Assembly: GCA_030141605.1 (NCBI GenBank)
Contig: JAQGDQ010000209.1
Span: 1-64,000, forward strand
Direction of reading: 5' to 3'
From: Tubiluchus corallicola
Taxonomy: Eukaryota; Priapulida; Priapulimorpha; Priapulimorphida; Tubiluchidae
Length of the DNA stretch: 64,000 nucleotides
The notes beneath the pieces were generated by a model. The model was not told the DNA's origin. It searched no databases and saw only the letters and a program-made list of their open reading frames with translations. Below, in pieces: positions 50,201 through 57,325 of this stretch. A program made the translations under genes and the position numbers. Position 1 is the first letter of the stretch. Each line of letters begins with the position of its first letter.

Positions 50201-52872
50201 TCATTGACATTTGCTGTTGCATCTTTGCGAATGCAGGCTGCACCTTTTATATTTGTGCTACTTGCTGTGGTTGGCAAAAGAAAGAAAAGGAGACCTTAAA
50301 AACCAGGTAAGTTTCCATTTTTGTATGTTTAGATCAATTAAATTTTGGTGGATAATAAGAATAAAGTCTGTGATGGTATAGAATGGAGAAATTACTTTTT
50401 GCTTGGACAGAATTGGTCGGCAAAAGTACGTTTCACATTTCTATTCACATTCAAAATTTGAGCATACTAAGTTGCTAACACATGTTAAAATAATACGTAA
50501 CGAACAAACTGCGACAAATAATATTAGTGCATTATAATATATATTACAATTATTATTATTATTATTTTCAAATTTTGTGTAAATTTTAACGAAATTATCA
50601 CTTATTGCTTATATTTTTTGACCACTTAATTCAGACATCCATATTATATGTAAATGAAAGCACAACTACTCTAAATGTTGCTCAGTATTGTTTTTTTGTT
50701 ATGCAAACATGTAAATTATGCTTAGTCTCAAAATGGCTTTGCTTTCGTCCAACGTCCACTGTCTAGCTGCTAGATTCAAGCGTTCATCTATTCTGCAGCA
50801 GTTTAATTGTGCAATTTGTCTGCTTTCTCTTCCTAAATGTACAGTAGAGATTTTTCGGAGGGAGGTGAGGAAAATCCTGTTATGGAAACACAAGCAGACG
50901 AAGATAAGGATGAGTAAGAAGATTTGTCATCCTTCCTTAGTAACTCTCTCTCTATGTGTGTGTTAGCTGTAGAATCATTTTTTGTTTGCATGCGAATAGC
51001 TTCTTTTTATGTAGAAACTCATAAATTAGATAATATAGATAAAAATTGTTTTAGACACTTATTTTAAAGATCTGCACATGTCAACTTCTGTTCATACAAT
51101 ATGTGAACTTGTTTATACACTTATCCCAAAAAATTCTCATTTAAATCTTTGTGCTGATGCACATCATTCACTTATTACTTCAAAAATTTTTTTGAAAAAA
51201 CACTGTTTTCAGAATATTCATATTTGCTGTTTCAATAATTAGCGACATAGTTAATTACTTGCAGTTAATTGCAATGTATTGGTTTTCGAATTGATTACCT
51301 TGACAGTTAACACGTTAATTAATTTAATTTATGGCACTTTATTTTACTGAATTATTAAACATTTTGCTGTTATGGTATGGTGGTACATCTTAGTGTTTCT
51401 AATTATGCATGCTTCTCTAGTAGAACTAATAACATTAAGCATCATATTCAAGGTTTGGTAACATTTGGTAAAAATTTGTTTTTTCATTACGTTTGTGTTG
51501 GAATATGTGCTAATTTGGTTTGCAGTAACTAATAGCAAAATAGTGGTGCTCTATTTTTTAAAGAACATTTTTATTGACAAATAGTTTATTTAAAGAATTT
51601 GCCATAAGTTTACTTCATACTATGTAAATGTCACTAAAATATATCACCAGTAGAAGTGTGGGCGAGCTGAGGGGTAGCCTCTCTCTGAGGGCCCTCAATT
51701 TCATTAGCCTAGGTGCCGTGCCGGTCATAAGTTCATAACGTCATAAAAAGGTCATAATCCAGCCCTGGTAATACCAGGTGACACCAACGTCACACTTTGT
51801 AAATTGTAATTGTATTTTGCAAAATGAATTTATTCATCATCATCTAAAGTTTTGTTTGATAACTCAGTTGACATTTTATTTTCATTTCTTTAGCAACCTG
51901 CATGTGCTGTTCACATTATGTGTTATCATACTGCTTCGTACATTATAACTGAACGTACTCGGACTGTGTGAATAAAAATCCGCTGAATCTTCCTTTACAT
52001 GTCATTAATTGTTACTTTGTTATTACAGGCCAGAAATCACTATTGTCAAGAAGGAAGTTTCTGATGAAGTAGATGATGATTTTTCTGACGTAGAAGAAAC
52101 CGAAGAGTATGATGATGATGATGCCAAACCACGTGCCTCTGCACAGAATAATAATAATAATGATGGGTCGGATTATCCCACGATGAAACTTCGAGATGCT
52201 CATTCGCGAGCAAGTGGTGACAGCGATGTGAAGAAAGTTCCAGATTTCTATGGCGATGATGATGACATCGGCAGCTCTAGGGATTTGCAGTTAAAAATGG
52301 CTGCCGATGATGATAGCGAGGTGGTTGGTTATCCTTACCATCGTTCACATGAAGACATTGATGAGCGGCTGGCATACAAGCCCAAAAATTTAGGATCTAG
52401 CGAGTTTGATGAGTCACATAGCCAACCGCCCGTAATCCATCCTATGGTGTCTTATGTACACGGATTTGAAGAGAAACCAGCAAGTTACCATGGCTCCAGA
52501 GACCTGCATCAATCTGAAGGGCTTCGAGGTCCTTACGGATCACACGAACTCCATTTAGACGAGGGTTCGGCCTCACGTGATTTGTCTACCCCACCACCTA
52601 GACCACCTAAGCCAAAAAAGCATCGCTCACGAGAATTACAAGACGAGTCTTCGATGAGCTACGTTTCAAGCGAGTTTTCCCATGAACCACGTCGGATTGG
52701 CCAGCCTAGGCCGTACGGTTCCCAGGAATGGCAGCAGCCACCTGTTCGGCCTGCGCCACCACGACCACCACCAATGCCGCCCACCATTCAGCAACATCCA
52801 GACTATGAGTATGATCAGGAGTATCGGCCCTGGAGATCCCAGGAGGGTGGGTTCAATGAGTCGTCGGTTTAG
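23211..52872 (+). CDS. NCAM/Fasciclin-2-type cell adhesion molecule (5 Ig, 2 FN3, TM), complete
   Basis: Twenty exons join in phase to 1143 aa: 23211-23259, 25911-26094, 27084-27238, 28153-28242, 33225-33356, 34404-34534, 34753-34872, 35792-35972, 37890-38041, 39767-39888, 40822-40919, 43362-43546, 44610-44706, 45178-45351, 45815-45933, 48175-48306, 49615-49813, 50108-50306, 50845-50913 and 52029-52872. Order: signal peptide, five Ig domains each with the C...W...Y-x-C core, two FN3 domains, a membrane segment, and a 300-residue tail. That order is diagnostic for NCAM1/NCAM2/Fas2 proteins, homophilic neural adhesion receptors. The juxtamembrane exon FSEGGEENPVMETQ resembles vertebrate NCAM FSKDESKEPIVEV. 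Total coding length divides by three, supporting the exon set. One intron is GC-AG. Ig domains are split by introns as in NCAM. Orthology to NCAM or Fas2 individually cannot be decided here. Confidence 0.93.
23975..25650. repeat. Family A MITE-like element, copy 4, split by an insertion
   Basis: The left part (about 23975-24183) and right part (about 25189-25650) match consecutive pieces of family A, including both terminal inverted repeats (cgtccataagtcggca and tgccgacttatggacg). They are separated by about 1 kb of unrelated DNA. It lies in NCAM-like intron 1. Confidence 0.75.
24184..25188. mobile_element. About 1-kb insertion nested in family A copy 4
   Basis: Defined by interruption of the family A sequence. 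A short aac occurs at both junctions (ttttacaac / caataactcc) and may be a target duplication. No inverted termini seen. Two minus-strand ORFs (24200-24415 with NCLWCQKKVNARNSGRYLC, and 24597-24812) may be transposase remnants, but I do not recognise the family. Confidence 0.5.
25911..27238 (+). CDS. NCAM-like exons 2-3: Ig domain 1
   Basis: Exon 2 (25911-26094) carries TVTANCIASGSPLPQDLRWY, the first cysteine and core Trp. Exon 3 (27084-27238) carries DHQGIYTCKASA, the second cysteine. Phases 1-2-1. Roughly residues 17-129. Confidence 0.9.
26141..26260. repeat. 60-bp tandem duplication
   Basis: Two copies of a unit containing ttttcttactgt and ctggttagcaatggttac, adjacent in NCAM-like intron 2. 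Confidence 0.85.
26757..26937. repeat. Family E short interspersed repeat, copy 1
   Basis: Ends in aacaaggtttgactgta and carries ttggcattgtagcgagtt and gcactaagcggtgttg. It is similar in plan to 55085-55285. The ataacgaggtttgactgta-like end recurs in many invertebrate genomes. Confidence 0.65.
27543..27680. repeat. Upstream part of a segment duplicated with exon 4, copy 1
   Basis: It shares cgtagtcactgctttt-like and gctctaattatgtaactatt-like stretches with 32911-33052. Together with exon 4 (28153-28242) and 33113-33190 it outlines an ancient duplication within NCAM-like intron 4 and its surroundings. Confidence 0.65.
27778..27885. repeat. Imperfect inverted repeat, hairpin-forming
   Basis: Arm 27778-27810 (gtccttcacagatttcatta then gctgtaaggtagag) and arm 27852-27885 (ctctaccttacagctgat then ccatgaaggac) are near reverse complements with a 41-bp spacer. 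A related single arm occurs near 36690-36712. Confidence 0.75.
28153..28242 (+). CDS. NCAM-like exon 4: symmetric 90-nt linker exon between Ig1 and Ig2
   Basis: Acceptor gattacag, donor CCC|GTAAGT, phase 1 to 1, 30 codons reading EGINQPAAIQPIQTNRSHSL and on to NVRFSP. It has no Ig fold residues. Skipping it keeps the frame, so it could be alternatively used. A decayed duplicate lies at 33113-33190. No such insert is typical of NCAM between Ig1 and Ig2, so its use needs RNA evidence. Confidence 0.65.
30186..30480 (+). pseudogene. Reverse-transcriptase fragment of a LINE
   Basis: Encodes VLLLDMSKAFDTVVRGILCD, then LKDVKLVVKVGNTLGRTFNT, the RT block around the SKAFDTV motif, with the following PQGD block corrupted (NFQDGSNHVCNV). 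No other RT motifs are readable. It lies in NCAM-like intron 4. Confidence 0.8.
30722..31121 (-). pseudogene. Possible transposon-derived ORF remnant
   Basis: Two minus-strand frames. One reads LIELTPVLEHFVVPLYEKA. The other reads GWKRSTEVIWESHCTLSPEA then CQQLIKCCSQ and NCPKKCCLYN, resembling the Trp-...-LPEA-...-ELI-C-x-C tail of transposon-linked proteins common in invertebrates. Broken by a frameshift, without catalytic residues visible. Tentative. Confidence 0.35.
31230..32060. repeat. Diverged repeated DNA with ggccattttgaaaa motifs
   Basis: Variants of gcagccattttgaaaa recur near 31261, 31403, 31630, 31808 and 31955, sometimes followed by agcagctttctggattcaa-like pieces. It looks like an old, highly diverged tandem or palindromic repeat. 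Boundaries are uncertain. Confidence 0.5.
32167..32709. repeat. Family D DNA-transposon-like element, copy 2 (MITE)
   Basis: About 543 bp, bounded by gggccatccacatataacaa and the inverse ttgttatatgtagatggccc. Subterminal ggtaggtggcaggagat and tcttcgaaatcggctgtaaa match 15501-16476 and the left window edge. No ORF. Confidence 0.85.
32911..33190 (+). pseudogene. Decayed duplicate of NCAM-like exon 4 and its upstream intron
   Basis: 33113-33190 aligns to exon 4: after an acceptor-like ag it reads QGINHRPTTESIQTNHFRSL versus EGINQPAAIQPIQTNRSHSL. The flank 32911-33052 aligns to 27543-27680. The duplicate lacks the CCC|GTAAGT donor and runs to an in-frame TAA at 33202-33204, so it is probably not spliced in. 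It lies 35 bp before exon 5. Confidence 0.75.
33225..34534 (+). CDS. NCAM-like exons 5-6: Ig domain 2
   Basis: Exon 5 (33225-33356) has GLIKCKVTGNPAPTVKWFKG. Exon 6 (34404-34534) has GLQILNVIEDDRSWYTCRAS then a QKDIFVE strand. Phases 1-1-0. Roughly residues 160-247. Confidence 0.92.
34070..34325 (+). repeat. Family C MITE-like element, copy 3
   Basis: It shares cagtcacgaggtcaccaaag, cgtaaccaaagaca and ctttgtgtaatcatagtaat with the copies at 10100-10330 and 18285-18500. It ends about 80 bp before NCAM-like exon 6. Confidence 0.75.
34753..35972 (+). CDS. NCAM-like exons 7-8: Ig domain 3
   Basis: Exon 7 (34753-34872) has FFECSASGYPTPQYLWFK. Exon 8 (35792-35972) has NRLTVKNIDKHDESNYKCLA. Phases 0-0-1. 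A family B MITE ends 25 bp before exon 8. Confidence 0.92.
35399..35766. repeat. Family B MITE, copy 2, 25 bp upstream of exon 8
   Basis: 368 bp bounded by aataagcctttttacagttt and gggaaaaggcttatt. It shares accacagcaacgtgtcttaa and tctgtgcatagagtgattta with copy 1, same orientation. Its right end abuts the polypyrimidine tract of NCAM-like exon 8, so the branch point may lie inside the element. Confidence 0.85.
37612..37640. repeat. (GAATT)n simple repeat
   Basis: gaattgaattgaatcgaatt followed by ttattaac; may be the tail of a reverse-oriented retroelement. Confidence 0.6.
37890..40919 (+). CDS. NCAM-like exons 9-11: Ig domain 4
   Basis: Three exons (37890-38041, 39767-39888, 40822-40919) instead of two. 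The core is EINCTISGDPLPVIEWHKAG and, across the 10/11 junction, ANDRGWY-RCTGK. The second cysteine codon starts exon 11. Phases 1-0-2-1. The donor of exon 11 is GTACGT. Confidence 0.9.
39238..39268. repeat. (ACAAT)n simple repeat
   Basis: About five to six tandem pentamers in NCAM-like intron 9. Confidence 0.9.
39904..40270. repeat. Family B MITE, copy 3, 15 bp downstream of exon 10
   Basis: 367 bp bounded by aataagcctttttacagttt and ctgtgaaaaggcttatt, in the opposite orientation to copies 1 and 2 (its reverse complement has gcgtcttaactacaacc). Exon 10 ends at 39888. Confidence 0.85.
43267..43328. repeat. 31-bp tandem duplication before exon 12
   Basis: tagctactctgtctggtcag followed by cactgattta occurs twice, directly adjacent, about 35 bp upstream of the NCAM-like exon 12 acceptor. 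Confidence 0.93.
43362..44706 (+). CDS. NCAM-like exons 12-13: Ig domain 5, joined across a GC-AG intron
   Basis: Exon 12 (43362-43546) has NISCFAEGEPKPSVRWYFNE and ends PLSFLQ with donor CAG|GCAAGT. Exon 13 (44610-44706) begins IQTRNPSEFGWYECRVEN. Only the GC donor keeps the frame and the Ig fold; a downstream GTGTAG donor would create a stop soon after joining. Confidence 0.9.
45178..45933 (+). CDS. NCAM-like exons 14-15: FN3 domain 1
   Basis: Exon 14 (45178-45351) begins FAPVDPPEVKF and has NGGLPITGYEIKYR. Exon 15 (45815-45933) has LGELSPESQYTVIVAGMNLV and GAGAETNQMSVYTPV. The L-x-P-x-x-x-Y-x-V pattern is the FN3 signature. Confidence 0.92.
48175..49813 (+). CDS. NCAM-like exons 16-17: FN3 domain 2
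   Basis: Exon 16 (48175-48306) has LLLWKEPNSGGRPIDHYEII. Exon 17 (49615-49813) has YLFSGQTYRAEIRARNSIG, then the closing strand TSPPDQLFFETLPG. Phases 0-0-1. Confidence 0.92.
50108..50306 (+). CDS. NCAM-like exon 18: transmembrane segment
   Basis: After a short stalk (NNPWSQPVRASVGSGG) comes GIVIVCIIFLLVIIDICCCI, the membrane helix, then a Cys-rich juxtamembrane run (GCTFYICATCCGW) and basic KKEKETLKTR. The glycine lead-in and cysteines resemble NCAM, whose juxtamembrane cysteines are palmitoylated. Phase 1 to 2. Confidence 0.92.
50845..50913 (+). CDS. NCAM-like exon 19: juxtamembrane acidic segment
   Basis: 69 nt, SRDFSEGGEENPVMETQ then ADEDKDE, like the conserved FSK-x-EPIVEV block of NCAM. 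Donor GTAAGA follows GA; reading on into the intron gives GAG TAA at once, so intron retention would end the protein here. Confidence 0.85.
52029..52872 (+). CDS. NCAM-like exon 20: cytoplasmic tail with repeated motif, SH3 and PDZ ligands
   Basis: It starts by completing Glu, then PEITIVKKEVSDEVDDDFSD, followed by an acidic and Asn/Asp stretch. A short motif S-x-[D/E]-[L/F/W] then recurs about nine times (SSRDLQ, SSEFDE, GSRDLH, GSHELH, SRDLS, SRELQ, SSEFS, SQEW, SQEGG). Proline-rich segments STPPPRPPKPKK and RPAPPRPPPMPP look like SH3 ligands. The C terminus NESSV matches a class I PDZ ligand (S/T-x-V). Stop TAG at 52870. Confidence 0.93.
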
Positions 52873-54440
52873 ATCAGTATTTTTTGTGTTGTTAATTTTG
52901 TTAAATTTGGCAAATGATTGTGGCAAAATTTTATTTCTACAGTTAAGTAGAAGGAATTATTTGTTGTCAGTGTGATAGTTATTTAATTTTTCGTGAACAT
53001 TCATTTGTGATTCCCAAAAGTGAGCAAGTTTTCATTTTAAAATAATCCATTCCAACCTTGATAATCATTCTATAGAATATGAAATTTATAACATCTAAAT
53101 GCAATTATTAATTATATGCATTTTTATACAATTTTACAACAGTCTAGTGAGATTTTAGATAGTTTATCATATGATCGTTGTAGTTAGTAAAGAGATTTAT
53201 GAGTTGTCCACTTAATTTACCAATGTAGTGTTTTTGTGGTATGTCCATTTGTGCATAAATAGTTTGTAGGTTTATTTGTTCGTTTATGTAATTTGGTAAC
53301 TTGTCACTTTTTGTTACATATAATTGTTTATCTGGTTATTGATTACTGAATTCCTCCAATTTCTTAGAGGTGTAATTAAACAAGTTTTTACAGAAATAAA
53401 AATCATTTGTATGATATATCTAAGTGCGTTTTTGGTTAATTCCCTCCTGTTCGCTAATTGTGTGATAATTAATTGGTGTAAATTTTGTAAACAATTTAAG
53501 ACCAACAGCTGTTTTATGCAGTAGTAACTTTGATGCAATTAGGTTTACGGCAGCTATGATAACTGTAAAACAGTGTCTTGTATCACATTAACATGTTTAA
53601 ATAGTTGTAATTGTTGTACATGTATTTCTAATTGGCAAAATGTTTTATGACATTTTGAAGCAAGAAACTCTAGTGTATTTACTGATTTGAGGCACAGCTT
53701 AGGATAATGTATAAACTTACTACTGTATAAAAATCGTTACCTCGGATCTAGTTAATTCTGTTAATTGATGTCATCAGATCACAAGTCTGGATGGGCTTCA
53801 TGTACTAAGGTTAACCCTTATTTCATTTAACACAAATATACTTTCCGTCCTTAACGATACAAGATAAATAGGTTTTTTTATTCGTTTTGTAATTATTATG
53901 TAACCTCACAAAGTAGACCAATACATTCCAAATGATTTTGAAATGTACTGCTGCTATAGACAAGATTGCTTAAATAGAAATTTAAAACGAACATTTTTTG
54001 GCACCTGCTATTAGTTGACTTTTGTTAGTTTTTTGTATAACTTGGTGTAGGTATAAATTGGTGACATAACTTATTTCACGAATTCATAAGCAGCAGTTTT
54101 GTTAGAAATTTGATGTCTTCAAACTTTTGTATAGTCGCAGTTATGATAAGAATAGAATACATGGTAATATGAATCCAAGTTGCTCTAGACTGCACATCTT
54201 GCAAGATTAGAAAAAGCACTTCTTCTAATTGACCTCAATGATGCAGTTATAAATGTTTTTTCAGCTTTATTTTTTATATATTGTGGTGTTGTTTATCATG
54301 GTAGACTGACGATGTACACTGCAGTTGAAAATCTTGGTTGCAGTGCATTTCTCTTCCCTGTTTAATTCCCAATAATTTTTCAAGTAGCTGGGTCCAGCAA
54401 TTACGACTTTTTGTCAATAAAATGTGATTTTTTATGTTTA
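52873..54440 (+). other. Probable 3' UTR of the NCAM-like gene
   Basis: AT-rich, no ORF of interest. AATAAA signals lie at 53395-53400 and 54416-54421, and another at 54897-54902 could extend it. Which one is used cannot be told from sequence. Confidence 0.55.
54416..54421 (+). terminator. Candidate poly(A) signal AATAAA
   Basis: Canonical hexamer about 1.5 kb after the NCAM-like stop codon, followed by a T/GT-rich stretch (gtgattttttatgttt), a plausible cleavage context. Confidence 0.5.
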
Positions 54441-55084
54441 CATTTTATAATTATTCCAATGATTTTTTATCTTTCTTTCCCTTTTGGAATTTTGTATAAT
54501 TCAGTGTTGTTAATTGAAATGTTAGTTCGCGCGCAAAATCATGCCTTCCTCGATCATTACTAAAGATACTTTTAATTACAAACATTCTACATTTTTATTT
54601 AGATGCATTTACTGTTACCTGATTTCGGTATGTCGGGCTAAGTTCATTTAACCACTGCTAATAATAGATAGACCTGGTTTAAAGAAATAATGCTTAATTT
54701 ATATGTGCCAGTTACAGTAATAGGTAGCAACTGCTTGAACTTACCTTATCCTTTTCTGTCATTTTCAGATATTATAATGGTATAATGTGAGAGTACATGT
54801 ACTATTGGAGGCCTATATTGTTGTTATTACGTTTTTGCATTATTTTCATGACACATTGGTATTTTATTGTACAATATTACAATGGAAATTATTTTTAATA
54901 AAAAAATGATGCAATATTTTTAGTAAAATTCATTTTACTGAGTTCCAATGACTATGTTTTGAATTAGAAGCACAACGTTTAGACGCATTGAGTTTAGTAA
55001 CACAAATTCGTATGGCCTGAACATTTTGTAGCTGCACACGGTGCTTGTGCTTAATTGGGCCTATCAGTGAGAATTGATGAAATA

Positions 55085-55285
55085 CCATGGTGCTACCTCA
55101 AAGTAGGCGGCATAAAAGAGCCAAACCTGCAAATAAGTTGGCGTTATAATCAGTCTGGCATTATAACGAGGTGCATTGATACATACTGTCTATTGAAATA
55201 TAGACATTTTGTTTTGATAAAAATTTGGCCGTTAAGTGAGGTTGGCATTACGAGGGAGGGGCGTTATAACGAGGTTTGACTGTAT
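55085..55285. repeat. Family E short interspersed repeat, copy 2
   Basis: Contains ggcattataacgaggtgca, attttgttttgataaaaatt, gccgttaagtgaggttggca and the end gcgttataacgaggtttgac tgta. It follows the same order of segments as 26757-26937 and is better preserved. Confidence 0.7.
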
Positions 55286-56379
55286 ATAATTTAACCACAA
55301 ACAGCTTAATTTTGGAGTTCCTAACTCATAAGCCCCATTTACACTTCGAATCGAGAAGATACTGGAAACGTCCAGAACTTGTGTCCCTGGTTACACTTGT
55401 CTCTAAGTTATTAACCTGGCTCACACTACGCAGAAAATACTCTACGCAAAGTCCTCTTTTTAGATCTGGATCTAACATAAACAGTACGAGTCAAAGGGAG
55501 TCCACTACGGGTAGTGGACATTTTGTGACTATATAACTTACAGTCGCAGAAGATGTACATGTCCAGAACCTAGTGTGATTTTATATTATAGATAGGACAC
55601 ATAACTGTAACTATTTGCTATGCTATGCTGTCACAGCACAACCCTGACCAAGCACTTTTTATTATATGCACGAACCCAACAGCGTACTTTTAAGGATAGA
55701 GACAAAATAAATCCACGCATCCAACAGGGTATAAATGGACAAAGTCACCAAAGGTGTAAAAGGGATTAAGAGGTTAATTAAGTTTTAATTACAAACAGCT
55801 TTACCTTTTACCTAGATATAATTTATCTATATGTTGATATAATTTTACCCAGGGATAAAAAGGGATTAAGGTTAATCCACCACCGTCTTAAAAAGGCAAA
55901 TCTTGAACGCTTTTTGAAAAGTAGAAGTCTGTTGCAGTAACATTGCTTTCTTCTTCCCTGGGATCGGAGTAGCTGTCGCCAAGGTGGTTTTTCTACATTG
56001 ATGTGAACAACCATCCCTGAAGTCAACATAAGTACAATTAAGCGGGTCCAGGGCGCATCAGTATCTTCGCTGTAGTGTAAGCGTATAGGGTAATTAAAAC
56101 ACACTGTCAGGGCCCTTGCATGCAAAGAGAAGTGCTTGGTAGGAGCAACGCTGTACCCGCTAAAAAGCGGGACGGAACGGGTGTATGTTCTATATTGAAA
56201 ATAAATTGGAACTGCGGTTATGTAGAACTGAGACCACTTACAGGAGGTAACCGTCTAACGTCCAGTACGTACCCAATATGTTTTTTCCTGCTATGAGATT
56301 AGTTACATTAGACCCGGATCTAAGAAATCTAGGACGGTTAGAGTATTTTCTATCTCGATATAGGACGATTCAAGGGCAG

Positions 56380-56500
56380 CTGACTAGATGACCAATTGGT
56401 CTTTCGCTGCCCTTTCTTGACATTTTTGTTGCTAAATTAATTGTATTGTAACTGTGCGTGTGCTAAAAGATAAATAAAAGATTATTATTATTATTAAAGG
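56380..56500 (+). repeat. Likely 3' end of a non-LTR element with (ATT)n tail
   Basis: tttcgctgccctttcttgac leads to ttgtattgtaactgtgcg, ataaataaaag and (ATT)n at about 56481-56495. The layout matches LINE or SINE 3' ends, but no coding part is recognisable upstream. Confidence 0.45.
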
Positions 56501-57325
56501 GGTCGTAGCGACTTCTTTGACACTGCAGAATCGTGCAGCTTTGCAGCGTAATGTGAAAATATTATTATTCAAACCAGTGCGTCATTTTAAGTAGTTGTAG
56601 ACTTAATTTGTAACTAAAATTCTAAATTTTTAATATTTCTTGTCAATTGTCAAAACGAACCAATTTTAGTTATCTGTCAACCAGACGTCGGTTTTTTGTA
56701 TATGCAGCTAATTAACTATCTATAGATGAACTCTTTTCGACTAGAGACTAGACATTACAGCCATGGATTCGTGTTGATTATACTGTTGATTACGGGCTAA
56801 GCGAACATGCTCATAGAACCCCACATTTTTCCACAAAGTAATTGCCAATAATAACATTTAAATTTTATTAGAGTTGGTGCGGCAATCCTATCATGGCAGG
56901 CAAATGAAATCACCATCATTCTTAAAAGCCATTAACAAGCTTAGATTGTACAGTACCTGCAATCCATTGAGAAACACTGAAATCATTTGCATTTCTAGAT
57001 TATCATTCAGGTCTTTCTGTGGAAAAGCCTACTACTCTAGGTTGACAATTTGCCAAAATCCATTTTGACGCCAGGTTGAGTCGTTGTGGTTTGCATGCGC
57101 AGTCATCCGCGGCATGATACAGTAGCATCGTTGTGAAGCGGTTGATTTCGCGGCAACTTCGCTCATTAGTCATTACGCCGGTAGCACCAGTAAACGTGTA
57201 ATTCAGTGCATGTGTAATCCGTGCATCACTTTGAAAGTGACCGCAAATACTTAAATTGTTTTTAACTGAATGTGAACAGTTATTGTGACTTATCTGATTA
57301 AGTAGGATCTTCACAAGTAGCAACT

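Larger units (their letters stand above)
54903..57325. other. Intergenic region between the NCAM-like gene and the antistasin-like gene
   Basis: Contains a family E repeat, a retroelement tail and unrecognised DNA. ORFs at 55276-55536 and 55823-56125 show no family features. The promoter of the next gene must lie near its right end. Confidence 0.6.

Noticed and set aside
55276-55536. 86-aa ORF downstream of the NCAM-like gene
   Set aside because: Begins in a family E repeat end and shows no domain features.
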